Shown here piece after piece: positions 36,098-44,916 of a DNA stretch of 64,000 bases. Below the pieces are notes generated by a model that was given only the letters and a program-made list of their open reading frames with translations, was not told the origin of the DNA and did no database searches. The translations under genes were made by a program, and so were the position numbers. The first letter of the stretch is position 1; every line of letters starts with the position of its first letter. The DNA is from Streptosporangium amethystogenes (lineage in GTDB: Bacteria > Actinomycetota > Actinomycetes > Streptosporangiales > Streptosporangiaceae), in contig NZ_JOEQ01000004.1 in assembly GCF_000721075.1 (NCBI RefSeq), positions 186,001 through 250,000 on the forward strand. Reading direction: 5' to 3'.

Positions 36098-37526
36098 GCT
36101 GCGAGTCTCCCCTCCTCGGCCGCCGCACCGCGGCGGGTGGTTCCCGGTCCTGGAAGGTGTCGCCCAGCTGGGGCTTGGCGGTGTCGCGCACGTACGGGCC
36201 GTACCGGTCGGACCTGCTGGCCGTCCCGCAGTTGAAGACCAGCCCCACGACGCGGCCCCTGGCCCCCTCCAGCACCGTCAGCGCCTCGCGCAGATCGTCG
36301 CGTTTGGTCTTCTTGGCCCGTGTCACCAGGATGGTCCCGTCCGCCTCCGGCGCGAGCACCGCCGCGTCGGTGACGGGCAGCAGTGGCGGGGCGTCCAGGA
36401 TGACGTAGTCGAAGCCCTGGGCGAGCCGCCGCAGCAGGTCCCGCATACGCTGGGTGCCCAGCAGCTCGCTGGGGTTGGGCGGCAGTGGGCCGCTGGTGAG
36501 CACGGTGATCCGGTGCGCTCCCGCCGTCGACTGGGCGACATCGGCCAGCTCGGCCCTCCCGGTCAGGACGCTGGTCAGACCCGCCTCGCCGACGAGCCCG
36601 AGCATGTCGGCGAGCATCGGCCTGCGCAGGTCGACCTCCACCAGGGCCACCTGGGCACCCTCGGCCGCCAGGGCCGCCGCCAGGTTGACCGCGGTCGTCG
36701 ACTTCCCGTCGCCGGGGAGCGGACTGGTGATCAGGAAAACCTTGGCCGGCTGGTCGACACCGACGAAGCGCAGGGTGGTGCGCAGCTTGCGGTACGCCTC
36801 GGCGCGTGAGCTGAAGCGGTCGCCGACGAGCGGGGCGGCCTGGGTGTCGGGATCCTTGGGGACCATGGCCAGCAGGGGCTGGTCGCTCAGCCTCGCGAGA
36901 TCGACCTCGCTGTGAATCCGGGTGTCGAGCGCCTCGCGCAGGGCGCCCGCGCCGACGCCCCCGACGAGTCCCAGCGCGAATCCCAGCACCACGTCCAGGA
37001 CGATCCTGGGGCTGCTCGGCCGCTCCGGTACCGCCGCGTCCCTGACCACCTTGACGCGGATCGCCGAGCCCTGGTCCAGATCGGGTGTCTCCAGGTCCGC
37101 GACCACCGCGACGAGCCGGGCGGTCACCGCGTTGGCGATCTTCGCCACGGCTTCGGCGTCGCCGTACCTGGCGGTGATGTTGAGCAGGACGGTGTCGACC
37201 GGGACGTCCACCTCCAGCCTCTGCGCCAGTTCCTCGGGCTTCAGCGACAGCCCGAGGGTTTTGACCACCGACCTGGTCACCACCGGGGTGGTGACCAGCG
37301 CGGCGTAGGAGCGCACCCTCTCCTGGGTGAACAGGGTGCCCTGGTACCTCTGGTCGATGCTGGACTGGCCGCCCTGCGCGATGGAGACGAACAGCGTCGT
37401 CGTGGTCCGGTACTCCTTCGGCTGCAGCAGGCCGATCCCGAGTCCGGTCCCCGTGCCGAGGACGGCGAGCAGGATGACGAGCAGCAGGTTCCTGCGGGCT
37501 CCGGCGATCAGCTCTCTGGCGTTCAC
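36060..37526 (-). CDS. Wzz/BY-kinase fusion controlling polysaccharide length
   Basis: This 488-residue protein has two membrane helices (about 12-34 and 174-197) bracketing an external Wzz domain, then a cytosolic kinase with Walker A PGDGKST (271-277), Walker A' EVDLRRPM (297-304) and Walker B VILDAPP (375-381). BY-kinases normally end in a cluster of tyrosines. Here only two (Y442, Y445) remain, followed by 43 residues rich in Arg/Pro/Gly. The last codons overlap the phosphatase gene tail to tail. The GTG start overlaps the flippase stop by 4 nt. Confidence 0.9.
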   Translation of the reverse strand: MNARELIAGARRNLLLVILLAVLGTGTGLGIGLLQPKEYRTTTTLFVSIAQGGQSSIDQRYQGTLFTQERVRSYAALVTTPVVTRSVVKTLGLSLKPEELAQRLEVDVPVDTVLLNITARYGDAEAVAKIANAVTARLVAVVADLETPDLDQGSAIRVKVVRDAAVPERPSSPRIVLDVVLGFALGLVGGVGAGALREALDTRIHSEVDLARLSDQPLLAMVPKDPDTQAAPLVGDRFSSRAEAYRKLRTTLRFVGVDQPAKVFLITSPLPGDGKSTTAVNLAAALAAEGAQVALVEVDLRRPMLADMLGLVGEAGLTSVLTGRAELADVAQSTAGAHRITVLTSGPLPPNPSELLGTQRMRDLLRRLAQGFDYVILDAPPLLPVTDAAVLAPEADGTILVTRAKKTKRDDLREALTVLEGARGRVVGLVFNCGTASRSDRYGPYVRDTAKPQLGDTFQDREPPAAVRRPRRGDSQLSGDRAVPPGRG

Positions 37527-38779
37527 GGGTGCTCTCTCGACTGTTGGGGGGTCACGTGCGACGTTCGGAAAGGCGCGGCGGTGAGGACCGCCGCGAGAAG
37601 GACCATGGCGACCAGGAACCCGGTGGCCTCGATCAGCGAGCTCGCCGTGGCCGCGCCGGCGGCGCCGGCCAGTGCCGCCCCCGCGCTGACCGCGAGCACA
37701 CGTCCCGCCGCCACGGAAACCCTCAGGACGAACAGCGTCCGGACCCGTTCCATGGCGCGCAGCACACCGTAGGGTCCGAGACCGATCCCCTCGATCACGA
37801 GCAGGGCGGTGAAGGCGGGGACGAGCGGCCCCACGTCCGCCCAGGACTCACCGAGCAGGGCATGGCCAACGGAGTCCGGCAGGAAGGCGGCGACGGCACC
37901 GGCCGCGGCGCCCACGACCCCGCACAGCAGTCCGACGACGGCCGCTGAGCGGAGCATCCGCCCGGGGCCCGCGGCCCTGAGCCGGGAAAGCTCGCTGACG
38001 GCCGCGACCCGACCGGCCGCCATCACCACGTTCGCCGGGCCGAACAGCGTCAGCGCGGCCCGCCAGGCCCCCACCGCCGCCGGCCCCGCGATGTGCCCGA
38101 GGACGATCAGTACGGCATAGCCCGCCAGGGAGAGCGCCCCGGTCTCCACGAAGTAGGGCCGGACCAACGTGCCGTACTCCCTCAACCAGCGGCGCGGCGC
38201 TCCGAGCCGGGGCAGCGTCCTGGCCTGGGCGGCCGCCAGACACGCGGCGACCAGGCCGCCGAACCCCCAGCCGGCGACCAGCCAGCTCAGGCTCACCTCC
38301 ACGGTGAGCGCGGTGAACGCCGCCGAGACCTGAACCACCCCGCCCACCAGGTCCACCAGCACCGCACGACGCTGCCATCCGATCGCGATGAACGCCAGCC
38401 TGAGCGCGTCCCAGATCAGCAGTGCCGGCAGCAGCACGGCGAGCACCACGGCCGAGCGCCAGTGCGCGCCGATCAGGAAGGGGGACAGGGCGAGCAGCAG
38501 CACCCCGGCGAGGGCACCGAACACGGCCGCGGAGCCTGAGCTGTCCGCCAGGGCCCGGCGCACCGCGGCGTCTCCCTCGGGCCGCCTGACCAGGAGCGGC
38601 TCGCTGACCGCCGCCCGTGACAGCTCCACGACCACCACGTAGAAGCCGTAGAGGAGTGCGAACTCTCCCAGGGTGACGACCGGGACGTTGCCTGCGACCA
38701 GGACCATGAGGGCGAAGTTGCTCCCGCTGCAGATCACATGGTCGGCGAGGGTCCACAGCCCCCGGCGCGCCGCGGTCAC
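37523..38779 (-). CDS. Wzx-like polysaccharide flippase
   Basis: This 418-residue protein is almost entirely membrane helices (about twelve), with short basic loops, like MATE/MOP-superfamily polysaccharide flippases. It would turn lipid-linked repeat units to the outer face. No specific motif is diagnostic, and the call rests on topology and on position between polymerase and Wzz/kinase genes. GTG start in a 4-nt overlap with the polymerase stop. Confidence 0.75.
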   Translation of the reverse strand: MTAARRGLWTLADHVICSGSNFALMVLVAGNVPVVTLGEFALLYGFYVVVVELSRAAVSEPLLVRRPEGDAAVRRALADSSGSAAVFGALAGVLLLALSPFLIGAHWRSAVVLAVLLPALLIWDALRLAFIAIGWQRRAVLVDLVGGVVQVSAAFTALTVEVSLSWLVAGWGFGGLVAACLAAAQARTLPRLGAPRRWLREYGTLVRPYFVETGALSLAGYAVLIVLGHIAGPAAVGAWRAALTLFGPANVVMAAGRVAAVSELSRLRAAGPGRMLRSAAVVGLLCGVVGAAAGAVAAFLPDSVGHALLGESWADVGPLVPAFTALLVIEGIGLGPYGVLRAMERVRTLFVLRVSVAAGRVLAVSAGAALAGAAGAATASSLIEATGFLVAMVLLAAVLTAAPFRTSHVTPQQSREHP

Positions 38780-40062
38780 CTCCCCTCCCCAGGGTCCCGG
38801 CGGCGGTGCAGCAACAGGGCCAGCACGGCGGCGCCGAGAAGCGTGGGAAAGGCCCGGCCCTCACCCCAGTAGAAGTATCTGGCCAGGTCGACCAGGCCCA
38901 CGTACAGCAGCGGGTAGAGGATCAGGCCCCGGATCTCCCCTGAGCGCATCCAGCGGTAGCAGAGGCCGATCGCCAGCCCCGTCCCGGCCCAGAAGAGCAT
39001 GCCTCCTGCCAGCCCGTAGTCGGCGAGGGGGGCGAGCAGGCCGCCCGTGTTGTTGTACTCGGGGTTGCCGAACTGCCACAGCAGGCCGGGCCAGACCCGG
39101 GCGGGGTGGAAGCCCAGCACGGACTCCGGGGTCAGCAGCGCCGACAGGCCGGGGAAGTTCCACAGGAACCCCACCGTGTAGTACGGCCAGACGAGTCCGG
39201 GGCCGATGCGGTCGACCACGATGGCGGAGTTGTTGTACGCCGTGGCGTAGTAGCCGGTCAGCCTGCGCAGCACGAACTCGGAGTAGTCGATCTGGACGAT
39301 CGCGGAGTAGTGGGACCAGCTGCGCACGTACTCGAAGGTGCCGAAGAGCGTCACCAGGGCGAACGGGGCGAGCAGCGGCAGCCCTGCCCACAGCCAGCGG
39401 TGGTGGCGCCGCCCGTCGCCGGGCCGCAGCGTCGAGATCAGCGCGAGGACCGGGAGCGCGATCTCCATCAGGGCGAGCCGCTCGGAGTTGAGCACCACCC
39501 GCGCCAGTGTCAACCCGGTGAGCATCACGAACATCGCGGTGTGCGAGCCACCGCCGAGCCTCCGCTCAAGCAGCAGGCAGACCATGGCCAGCGGTCCCAG
39601 CTGGGTCAGCGTGGTCACCCCGCCGATGGTGGCGAGTTCGTCCTTGACCGCGTCCGCCGAACCCGGGCTCAGCGAGAAGACCTTCACGAGGTCGGCGAGG
39701 CTGAGCCCGCTCGAGACCGCCGACGCCAGCCAGGCCACGTATCCCACCACGGTGAGCGTGGCGGCCACCCGGCCGGCCAGGAGCAGGACCCGGCGCTGGC
39801 GCGCGTTGACCGGTACGTCGGTGGCCCGAACCGGCCTGGACAGCGACGGCAGCATGCAGCCCACGACGAAGACGCCGATGAACACCACGACGGTGAGCAC
39901 CTTGCCGTCGTCGAAGATCTTCGGCGTCCGCCACCACTCCCGGAAGCTGTCGTCCCCGATCAGCCAGACGGCCAGCAGCCCGGGGATGGTGGCGAGCATC
40001 GCCGTCCAGGCCGGGTGGAGCCACCAGGCGCCCTCGCGCAGCGGCAACCGCGAGGTGCTCAC
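38776..40062 (-). CDS. Wzy-like polysaccharide polymerase
   Basis: This 428-residue protein has about eleven membrane helices and one large external loop (about residues 250-340, RSWSHYSAIVQIDYSEF through WQFGNPEYNNTGG). This is the layout of Wzy/O-antigen polymerases, which join repeat units outside the membrane. Sequence alone does not distinguish polymerase from ligase, but the setting next to Wzx and Wzz genes favours polymerase. GTG start overlapping the upstream gene by 4 nt. Confidence 0.7.
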   Translation of the reverse strand: MSTSRLPLREGAWWLHPAWTAMLATIPGLLAVWLIGDDSFREWWRTPKIFDDGKVLTVVVFIGVFVVGCMLPSLSRPVRATDVPVNARQRRVLLLAGRVAATLTVVGYVAWLASAVSSGLSLADLVKVFSLSPGSADAVKDELATIGGVTTLTQLGPLAMVCLLLERRLGGGSHTAMFVMLTGLTLARVVLNSERLALMEIALPVLALISTLRPGDGRRHHRWLWAGLPLLAPFALVTLFGTFEYVRSWSHYSAIVQIDYSEFVLRRLTGYYATAYNNSAIVVDRIGPGLVWPYYTVGFLWNFPGLSALLTPESVLGFHPARVWPGLLWQFGNPEYNNTGGLLAPLADYGLAGGMLFWAGTGLAIGLCYRWMRSGEIRGLILYPLLYVGLVDLARYFYWGEGRAFPTLLGAAVLALLLHRRRDPGEGR

Positions 40063-41120
40063 GCCCGGGTACCTCCGCTCTCGACCAGGGCCGTGAACAC
40101 CTCGGCGTGGCGCCGCGCGGACTCCTCCCAGGAGAACAGAGCGGCCCGGGCGATCCCCCGGGCCCGCAGATCCACCGCGGCGCGGCCGTCGGACAGGACG
40201 GTCTCCAGACCCGCCGCGATGCCGCGCGCGTCAAGATCGGATACGAGTACGGCGGCGTCACCCGCGACCTCGGGCAGCGCCGCCCGGTCGGAGGTCACCA
40301 CCGGGGTGCCGCAGGCCATGGCCTCCAGCACCGGCATCCCGAAGCCCTCGTGACCTGAGGGGAAGGCGAACACCGTGGCCGCCCTCATCAGGGGTGCCAC
40401 CAGTTCGTGCGCCACCTGGCCGAGGTAGCGGGCGTGCGGCGCCCCGGCCAGTGCCCGCTCGACCTGCCCCGACCCGAGGAACCCGCCTCCGGCGACCACG
40501 AGGGGGACCCCCAGGCGCGCGGTCGCCTCGACCAGGGCCGTGACGTTCTTGCGGGGGTCCAGGTTCCCCAGGTAGAGCACGAACCGGCCGGGCAGCCGCA
40601 GGGGTTCGAGGAGCGCGTCGTCACCGGCCTCCCGGGGGTGGAACCGACCGGCGTCCAGCCCGTGCGGGATCACGTGGACGCGGGCCGCGGGGACGCGGAA
40701 GACCCTGCCGATCTCGCCGGCCGAATGGCGCGAGACGGTGATGACCGCGCCGGCGACCTCGGTGAGCCTGCCGACCCTGGCCATCCAGGTGCGCTTCCAG
40801 AGCGCGCGGGCCAGCCCGGGGACGGGAGCGTCCTCGACACCGTGCACCGTGGCCGCGATCGGGACCCGGGAGCCGATCAGCGCCCCGGTGTCGGCCGGGA
40901 AGTGCAGCAGGTCGGTCCCTTTCGGGCGGACCGGCCACAGCAGGCCGTCGGCGGCGGCGTAGGCGAGCTGCCTGACCGCCCCGCCGAGCCCGTCGCCCGG
41001 CGGGACGAGGGCCTCGCACTCGATCCCGAACGGTGCCAGCGCGGTGTAGAGGGTCCGCGTGTAGGAGGTGTTTCCTCCCACGTTCCGGCGTAGCACCTTA
41101 CCGCTCACTCCGACCCTCAC
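40059..41120 (-). CDS. Family 4 glycosyltransferase
   Basis: This 353-residue GT-B enzyme has ITVSRHSAGEIGRVF at the domain joint, the donor region VLYLGNLDPRKNVTALVEA and the GT4 acidic motif EGFGMPVLEAMACGTPVV. The GTG start overlaps the stop of the next upstream glycosyltransferase (GTGA at 41117-41120), which excludes the in-frame extension upstream. It adds a sugar to the lipid-linked repeat unit on the cytosolic side. Donor and acceptor unknown. Confidence 0.9.
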   Translation of the reverse strand: MRVGVSGKVLRRNVGGNTSYTRTLYTALAPFGIECEALVPPGDGLGGAVRQLAYAAADGLLWPVRPKGTDLLHFPADTGALIGSRVPIAATVHGVEDAPVPGLARALWKRTWMARVGRLTEVAGAVITVSRHSAGEIGRVFRVPAARVHVIPHGLDAGRFHPREAGDDALLEPLRLPGRFVLYLGNLDPRKNVTALVEATARLGVPLVVAGGGFLGSGQVERALAGAPHARYLGQVAHELVAPLMRAATVFAFPSGHEGFGMPVLEAMACGTPVVTSDRAALPEVAGDAAVLVSDLDARGIAAGLETVLSDGRAAVDLRARGIARAALFSWEESARRHAEVFTALVESGGTRA

Positions 41121-42211
41121 GCCGCCCCCGTGACGAGCGTGTAGGCGTGGGCGAGCCGGTCCGCCTGGAGTCTGGAGGTGTGCTGCCCCGCCAGCGCGCC
41201 GGCGAGCCTCCGCACCGCCTCCTCGCGCCGCGGGCGGTCCACGAGGCCGGCCACCGCCCGCGCGCACCCGGCCGGTGTCGTCACCAGGTCCGGTACGCCC
41301 AGGCTGCGCAGCGCCGGGATGTCCCTCGCCACCACGGGCAGGCCGGCGCCGACCGCCTCCAGCACGGAGATCGGGGCGCCCTCCCAGCTCGCCGTGTGGA
41401 CGTAGACGTCCGCGGTGCCGAGCAGGGCCAGCGCCTCCTCGCGAGCGAGCCAGCCCGTCACGACGACCCCGGCGTCCTGAAGGACACGGCGCAGGGCGGG
41501 GTCTCCGTCGCCGATCCAGACCCACCTGACGGACTCGTCGCTCGCGCGGGCGGCGGCGGCGAGGAAGGCCGGGTCCTTCTGCGCGCAGACGCGGCCGACC
41601 GAGACCGCGACAAGGCCCGGCCGGTCCCCCTGCTCCCGCGGTTCAACCGCCGCGGGGGCCTCGGGAACGACGTTGGGGACGTAGACCACCCGCTGGCCGC
41701 CGCGGAGCCGGGTCGCGAGCTCGGCCTCCCTCGGGCTCACCGCCGCCACCACACCGGTACGCGAGGCGAGCAGCGTCTCGGCCAGGCGGAAGCCGTACCG
41801 GACGGGAAGCGCGACGTCGGTCCGCTCGAAGGCGTAGCAGTGCGGGCTGTAGACGACCCGCCCCGTGGGCACCTGTGGGCAGGACCGGACGTAGAAGCCC
41901 GCGTAGGAGGAGTGGGCGTGCACGATGTCGGGACGGATCTCCCGGTAGGCGGCGGCCACGTCGCGGATCCTCGCCAGGTGCCCGTCGGAGAAGACCCTGA
42001 CCCCCTTGAGCAGGCGATCCTCGCCCAGCAGGGGATCGGCCGCGTCGTGCGCCATCAGCAGCCAGTGCTCATGGTCCGGTGTGGCCTCGACATAGGCGTG
42101 GACGGCGCTGGCCACCCCGCTGCCCCAGCACTCGGTCACATGGAGCACCCGCACCGCCTGCCCGGGGCGGGCGCCGCCGGGCGCGGACCGCTTCACGGCG
42201 TCAAGCCCCAC
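41117..42211 (-). CDS. Family 4 glycosyltransferase
   Basis: This 364-residue GT-B enzyme has the acceptor side VLHVTECWGSGV and VHAHSSYAGFYVR, the donor side VSVGRVCAQKDPAFLAAAA and the acidic motif EGAPISVLEAVGAGLPVV. I choose GTG 42211 because GGAGG lies 5 nt upstream and the family-typical VRVLHVTE follows within 20 residues. ATG 42292 is possible but has no ribosome site. It opens a five-gene chain coupled by 4-nt overlaps and is divergent from the LCP gene. Confidence 0.85.
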   Translation of the reverse strand: MGLDAVKRSAPGGARPGQAVRVLHVTECWGSGVASAVHAYVEATPDHEHWLLMAHDAADPLLGEDRLLKGVRVFSDGHLARIRDVAAAYREIRPDIVHAHSSYAGFYVRSCPQVPTGRVVYSPHCYAFERTDVALPVRYGFRLAETLLASRTGVVAAVSPREAELATRLRGGQRVVYVPNVVPEAPAAVEPREQGDRPGLVAVSVGRVCAQKDPAFLAAAARASDESVRWVWIGDGDPALRRVLQDAGVVVTGWLAREEALALLGTADVYVHTASWEGAPISVLEAVGAGLPVVARDIPALRSLGVPDLVTTPAGCARAVAGLVDRPRREEAVRRLAGALAGQHTSRLQADRLAHAYTLVTGAA

Positions 42212-42334
42212 CAAGACCTCCGTGCCGCGAGTGATGAACGAGTTGGCCGTGCTAACTGCCACCAGCGCGACATAAGGTATCGCAGGTTGCATGGCACTTT
42301 TTTTGGTATGTCTGACTCGATAGGGGCACCCCCG

Positions 42335-43345
42335 ATGCATCGCGCCCTCCGCCTCCTGCTGATCACCGGAACTGCCGGAATCCTGATGGGTGCCTGTACC
42401 GCTGGAACGCTCTACGCCTTCCAGAGCAGCCTCGACAGCGACATCGTGCGCATTCCCGACGCCATCCCCACCGCTGAGGCCGAGCGGCCCCCCGCCGAAC
42501 TCGGGGTGGGTGAGAACTGGCTGCTCGTCGGGACCGACACGCGCTCGGAGAGGACGACCACCGGCAAGGACGCGAGGACCCGTCTGTGGCGCCCCGGCGA
42601 GCAGCGCACCGACACGATCATGCTGATCCACCTCGCCGACGCCGGGAACCGGATCAGCGTGATCTCGATCCCGCGGGACTCGTGGGTCTCCATTCCCGGA
42701 AAGGGCAGAGCCAAGATCAACGCCGCCTTCTCCTGGGGCGGCCCCGCCTTGCTGATCAAGACGGTCGAGAAGCTCACCGGTGTCCGCGTCGACCACTACG
42801 CCGCGATCGACTTCCAGGGGTTCTCCGCGGCCACCGACGCGATCGGCGGGGTCGACGTCGAGGTGACGGAGACCGTCCGGGACCCGCTCAGCGGCGTCAC
42901 CTGGAAGGCCGGCCGCCAGCACCTCGACGGCGAGAAGGCCCTGCAGTTCGTCCGCCAGCGCGTCAACCTTCCCGGCGGGGACCTCGATCGGATCAAGCGT
43001 CAGCAGGCGCTGCTGCACTCCATCGCCGGCAAGGTGCTCAGCGCCGAGACCCTCGCCAACCCGGTGAAGGTCAACAACCTGCTGCGTGCCCTGACCAAGG
43101 CGATCAGCGTCGACTCCGGGGTCACTCCGGGGATCATCAGGTCGCGGCTGTTCGACCTGGCCGACGCCGACGGGTTCCAGTACACCACCATGCCGGTGCG
43201 CGGCAGCGGCATGGAGGGCTCGCAGAGCGTCGTGTACCTGGACACACGGAAGGTGCGGGCCCTCAGCCAGGCGATCCAGGACGACCGCGTCGACGACTAC
43301 ATCCGGGAAAGCGACAGTGCCAACGCCGTCGACGAGATCCGTTGA
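42335..43345 (+). CDS. LytR-CpsA-Psr (LCP) family glycopolymer ligase
   Basis: This 336-residue protein has a short cytosolic N-terminus, one membrane anchor (about residues 4-24) and an extracytoplasmic LCP domain: NWLLVGTDTRSE, RTDTIMLIHLA, ISIPRDSWVSIPG, KINAAFSWGGP and ALQFVRQR. LCP enzymes move glycopolymers from the lipid carrier to peptidoglycan or other wall acceptors. Start at ATG 42335 (AGGGG upstream) or ATG 42308. It faces the priming enzyme gene (13-bp gap) and gives the locus a route to wall anchoring. Confidence 0.9.
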   Translation: MHRALRLLLITGTAGILMGACTAGTLYAFQSSLDSDIVRIPDAIPTAEAERPPAELGVGENWLLVGTDTRSERTTTGKDARTRLWRPGEQRTDTIMLIHLADAGNRISVISIPRDSWVSIPGKGRAKINAAFSWGGPALLIKTVEKLTGVRVDHYAAIDFQGFSAATDAIGGVDVEVTETVRDPLSGVTWKAGRQHLDGEKALQFVRQRVNLPGGDLDRIKRQQALLHSIAGKVLSAETLANPVKVNNLLRALTKAISVDSGVTPGIIRSRLFDLADADGFQYTTMPVRGSGMEGSQSVVYLDTRKVRALSQAIQDDRVDDYIRESDSANAVDEIR

Positions 43346-43358
43346 GTGCCCGTCGGTG

Positions 43359-44804
43359 TCAGTAGGCTCCCTGGGCACGCGCGACGGCCCCCCAGGTCTT
43401 CCAGAGCAGCTGCAGGTCCAGGATCAGTGACCAGTTCTCGACGTAGCGGAGATCCATCCGCATCCGCTCCTCCCAGGAGAGGTCCGAACGTCCGCTGACC
43501 TGCCACAGGCCGGTCATCCCCGGCCGGACCACCAGCCTGCGGTGGATGTCCGCGCCGTACAGGGCGAACTCCGCGGGCACCAGCGGGCGCGGCCCGACCA
43601 GCGACATCTCCCCGCGGACCACGTTGACGAGCTGCGGGAGCTCGTCGAGGGAGTACCGGCGCAGGAACGTTCCCACCCGGGTGACGCGCGGGTCGTCCCG
43701 CATCTTGAGCAGCGCCGCCTCGATGTCGAGGTCACCCAGCCGGTCGGCGCCGTTCACCATCGTCCGGAACTTGAGGATCTGGAACTCGCGCCCGCCCTTC
43801 CCCACCCGGGTCTGCCTGAACAGCGCCGGCCCGTCGCTCGTGGCCCGGACCGCGATGAAGATCGCCAACATCGGGATCGCGAGAACGGCCAGCACCCCGG
43901 TGGCCACCACCCTGTCGAACACGTTCTTCACGATCTGGTTGATCCCTCCGAAGGAGGGGTGGTCCACGTGGAGCAGTGTCATACCGGCGACCGGGCGGAC
44001 GCTGACCCGCGGCCCGGCGACGTCCATCAGCGACGGGGCGACGAACAGGTCGGTGTCGGTGACCTCCAGGCTCCAGGCCAGCCTGCGCAGAGCCACGCCG
44101 TCCAGCTCAGGACAGGCCAGGACCGCCACCGCGTCCGCCGACGTCCTGGCCACCACCTCGGCCACGTTGGTGAAGTCGCCGAGGATCGGAACCCCGTCGA
44201 CGTCGGGGAGGCGTTCGGGCTCCGCCCCCTCGGGCAGGCAGGCGGCGACCACGCTCATGCCGTACCCGGCCTGGTGGCGCAACTGCATCACCAGGTCCAT
44301 CACCGCCACCCGGTGCCCGACCGCGACAACCCGCGCGACCGCCTCGTGGGGGTTCATCCTGTGCAGGTACCGGCGCAGGGCGCGGCGGAAAGCCAGGGTG
44401 AGCAGGATCGCCAGGGGCAGCATGGCGATGACGATGCTCCTGGCGATCATGAGCTTGGTGACGTAGGCACCGATCGCGACGACCGCGGCCAGCCCCAGTC
44501 CACCGTTGAACACCAGGCGGACCTCCTCCAGGCCGCCCGCCTGAACCCGCCCTCGGTACGCTCCCACGAACGACATCGCCACCGGCCAGGCGATCACCAG
44601 CCCCGCCGAGAACACCATCTCGAACCAGGGGACGTAGCCGCCCCACCACCATCTGGCTCCCAGCACCACGGCATAGGCCGCCAGGGCACAGCAGAGGTCA
44701 CCCGCGACGAGCACGCGTGTGATCGACCGCTTCCGCCCGTTCCCCGGAACGAACGGAGCAGCCGGGGGGCGCTCCGCTCTGCGCTCGGTCGACGTCGCAC
44801 TCAT
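43359..44804 (-). CDS. Priming sugar-phosphate transferase (WbaP/CpsE type)
   Basis: This 481-residue polyprenyl-phosphate hexose-1-phosphate transferase has four to five N-terminal membrane helices (about 28-140), a Rossmann-like middle (VARVVAVGHRVAVMDLV) and a reentrant helix near 285-310. The catalytic domain follows, with KFRTMVNGAD, RRYSLDELPQLVNVVRGEM, LVGPRPL and PGMTGLWQVSGRSDL. It starts repeat-unit assembly on the lipid carrier. The ribosome site (AAGAAGG) lies in one arm of the hairpin at 44814-44840. Confidence 0.93.
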   Translation of the reverse strand: MSATSTERRAERPPAAPFVPGNGRKRSITRVLVAGDLCCALAAYAVVLGARWWWGGYVPWFEMVFSAGLVIAWPVAMSFVGAYRGRVQAGGLEEVRLVFNGGLGLAAVVAIGAYVTKLMIARSIVIAMLPLAILLTLAFRRALRRYLHRMNPHEAVARVVAVGHRVAVMDLVMQLRHQAGYGMSVVAACLPEGAEPERLPDVDGVPILGDFTNVAEVVARTSADAVAVLACPELDGVALRRLAWSLEVTDTDLFVAPSLMDVAGPRVSVRPVAGMTLLHVDHPSFGGINQIVKNVFDRVVATGVLAVLAIPMLAIFIAVRATSDGPALFRQTRVGKGGREFQILKFRTMVNGADRLGDLDIEAALLKMRDDPRVTRVGTFLRRYSLDELPQLVNVVRGEMSLVGPRPLVPAEFALYGADIHRRLVVRPGMTGLWQVSGRSDLSWEERMRMDLRYVENWSLILDLQLLWKTWGAVARAQGAY

Positions 44805-44813
44805 ACGCTCTCA

Positions 44814-44840
44814 CCTTCTTGCTGGACAAGCACAAGAAGG
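44814..44840 (-). promoter_or_regulatory. Hairpin holding the ribosome site of the priming transferase
   Basis: CCTTCTTG / CAAGAAGG form a perfect 8-bp stem with an 11-nt loop. On the coding (minus) strand the second arm is CAAGAAGG, the only good ribosome site, 9 nt before the ATG at 44804. If folded, the hairpin would block translation. The 112-bp leader is AT-rich, unlike all neighbours, and may also hold a promoter. Confidence 0.5.
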
Positions 44841-44916
44841 ACGTGCGATCCGCATCATGCGTTTACCTGTCCATCAAAAATAACAAAAATCACATCAAGC
44901 TTGGTTTTCTGGCCCG

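Noticed and set aside
44805..44916. AT-rich island as a transfer or replication origin
   Set aside because: Too short, no iterons, and it lies between two co-directional glycan genes; a promoter/leader is the simpler reading.
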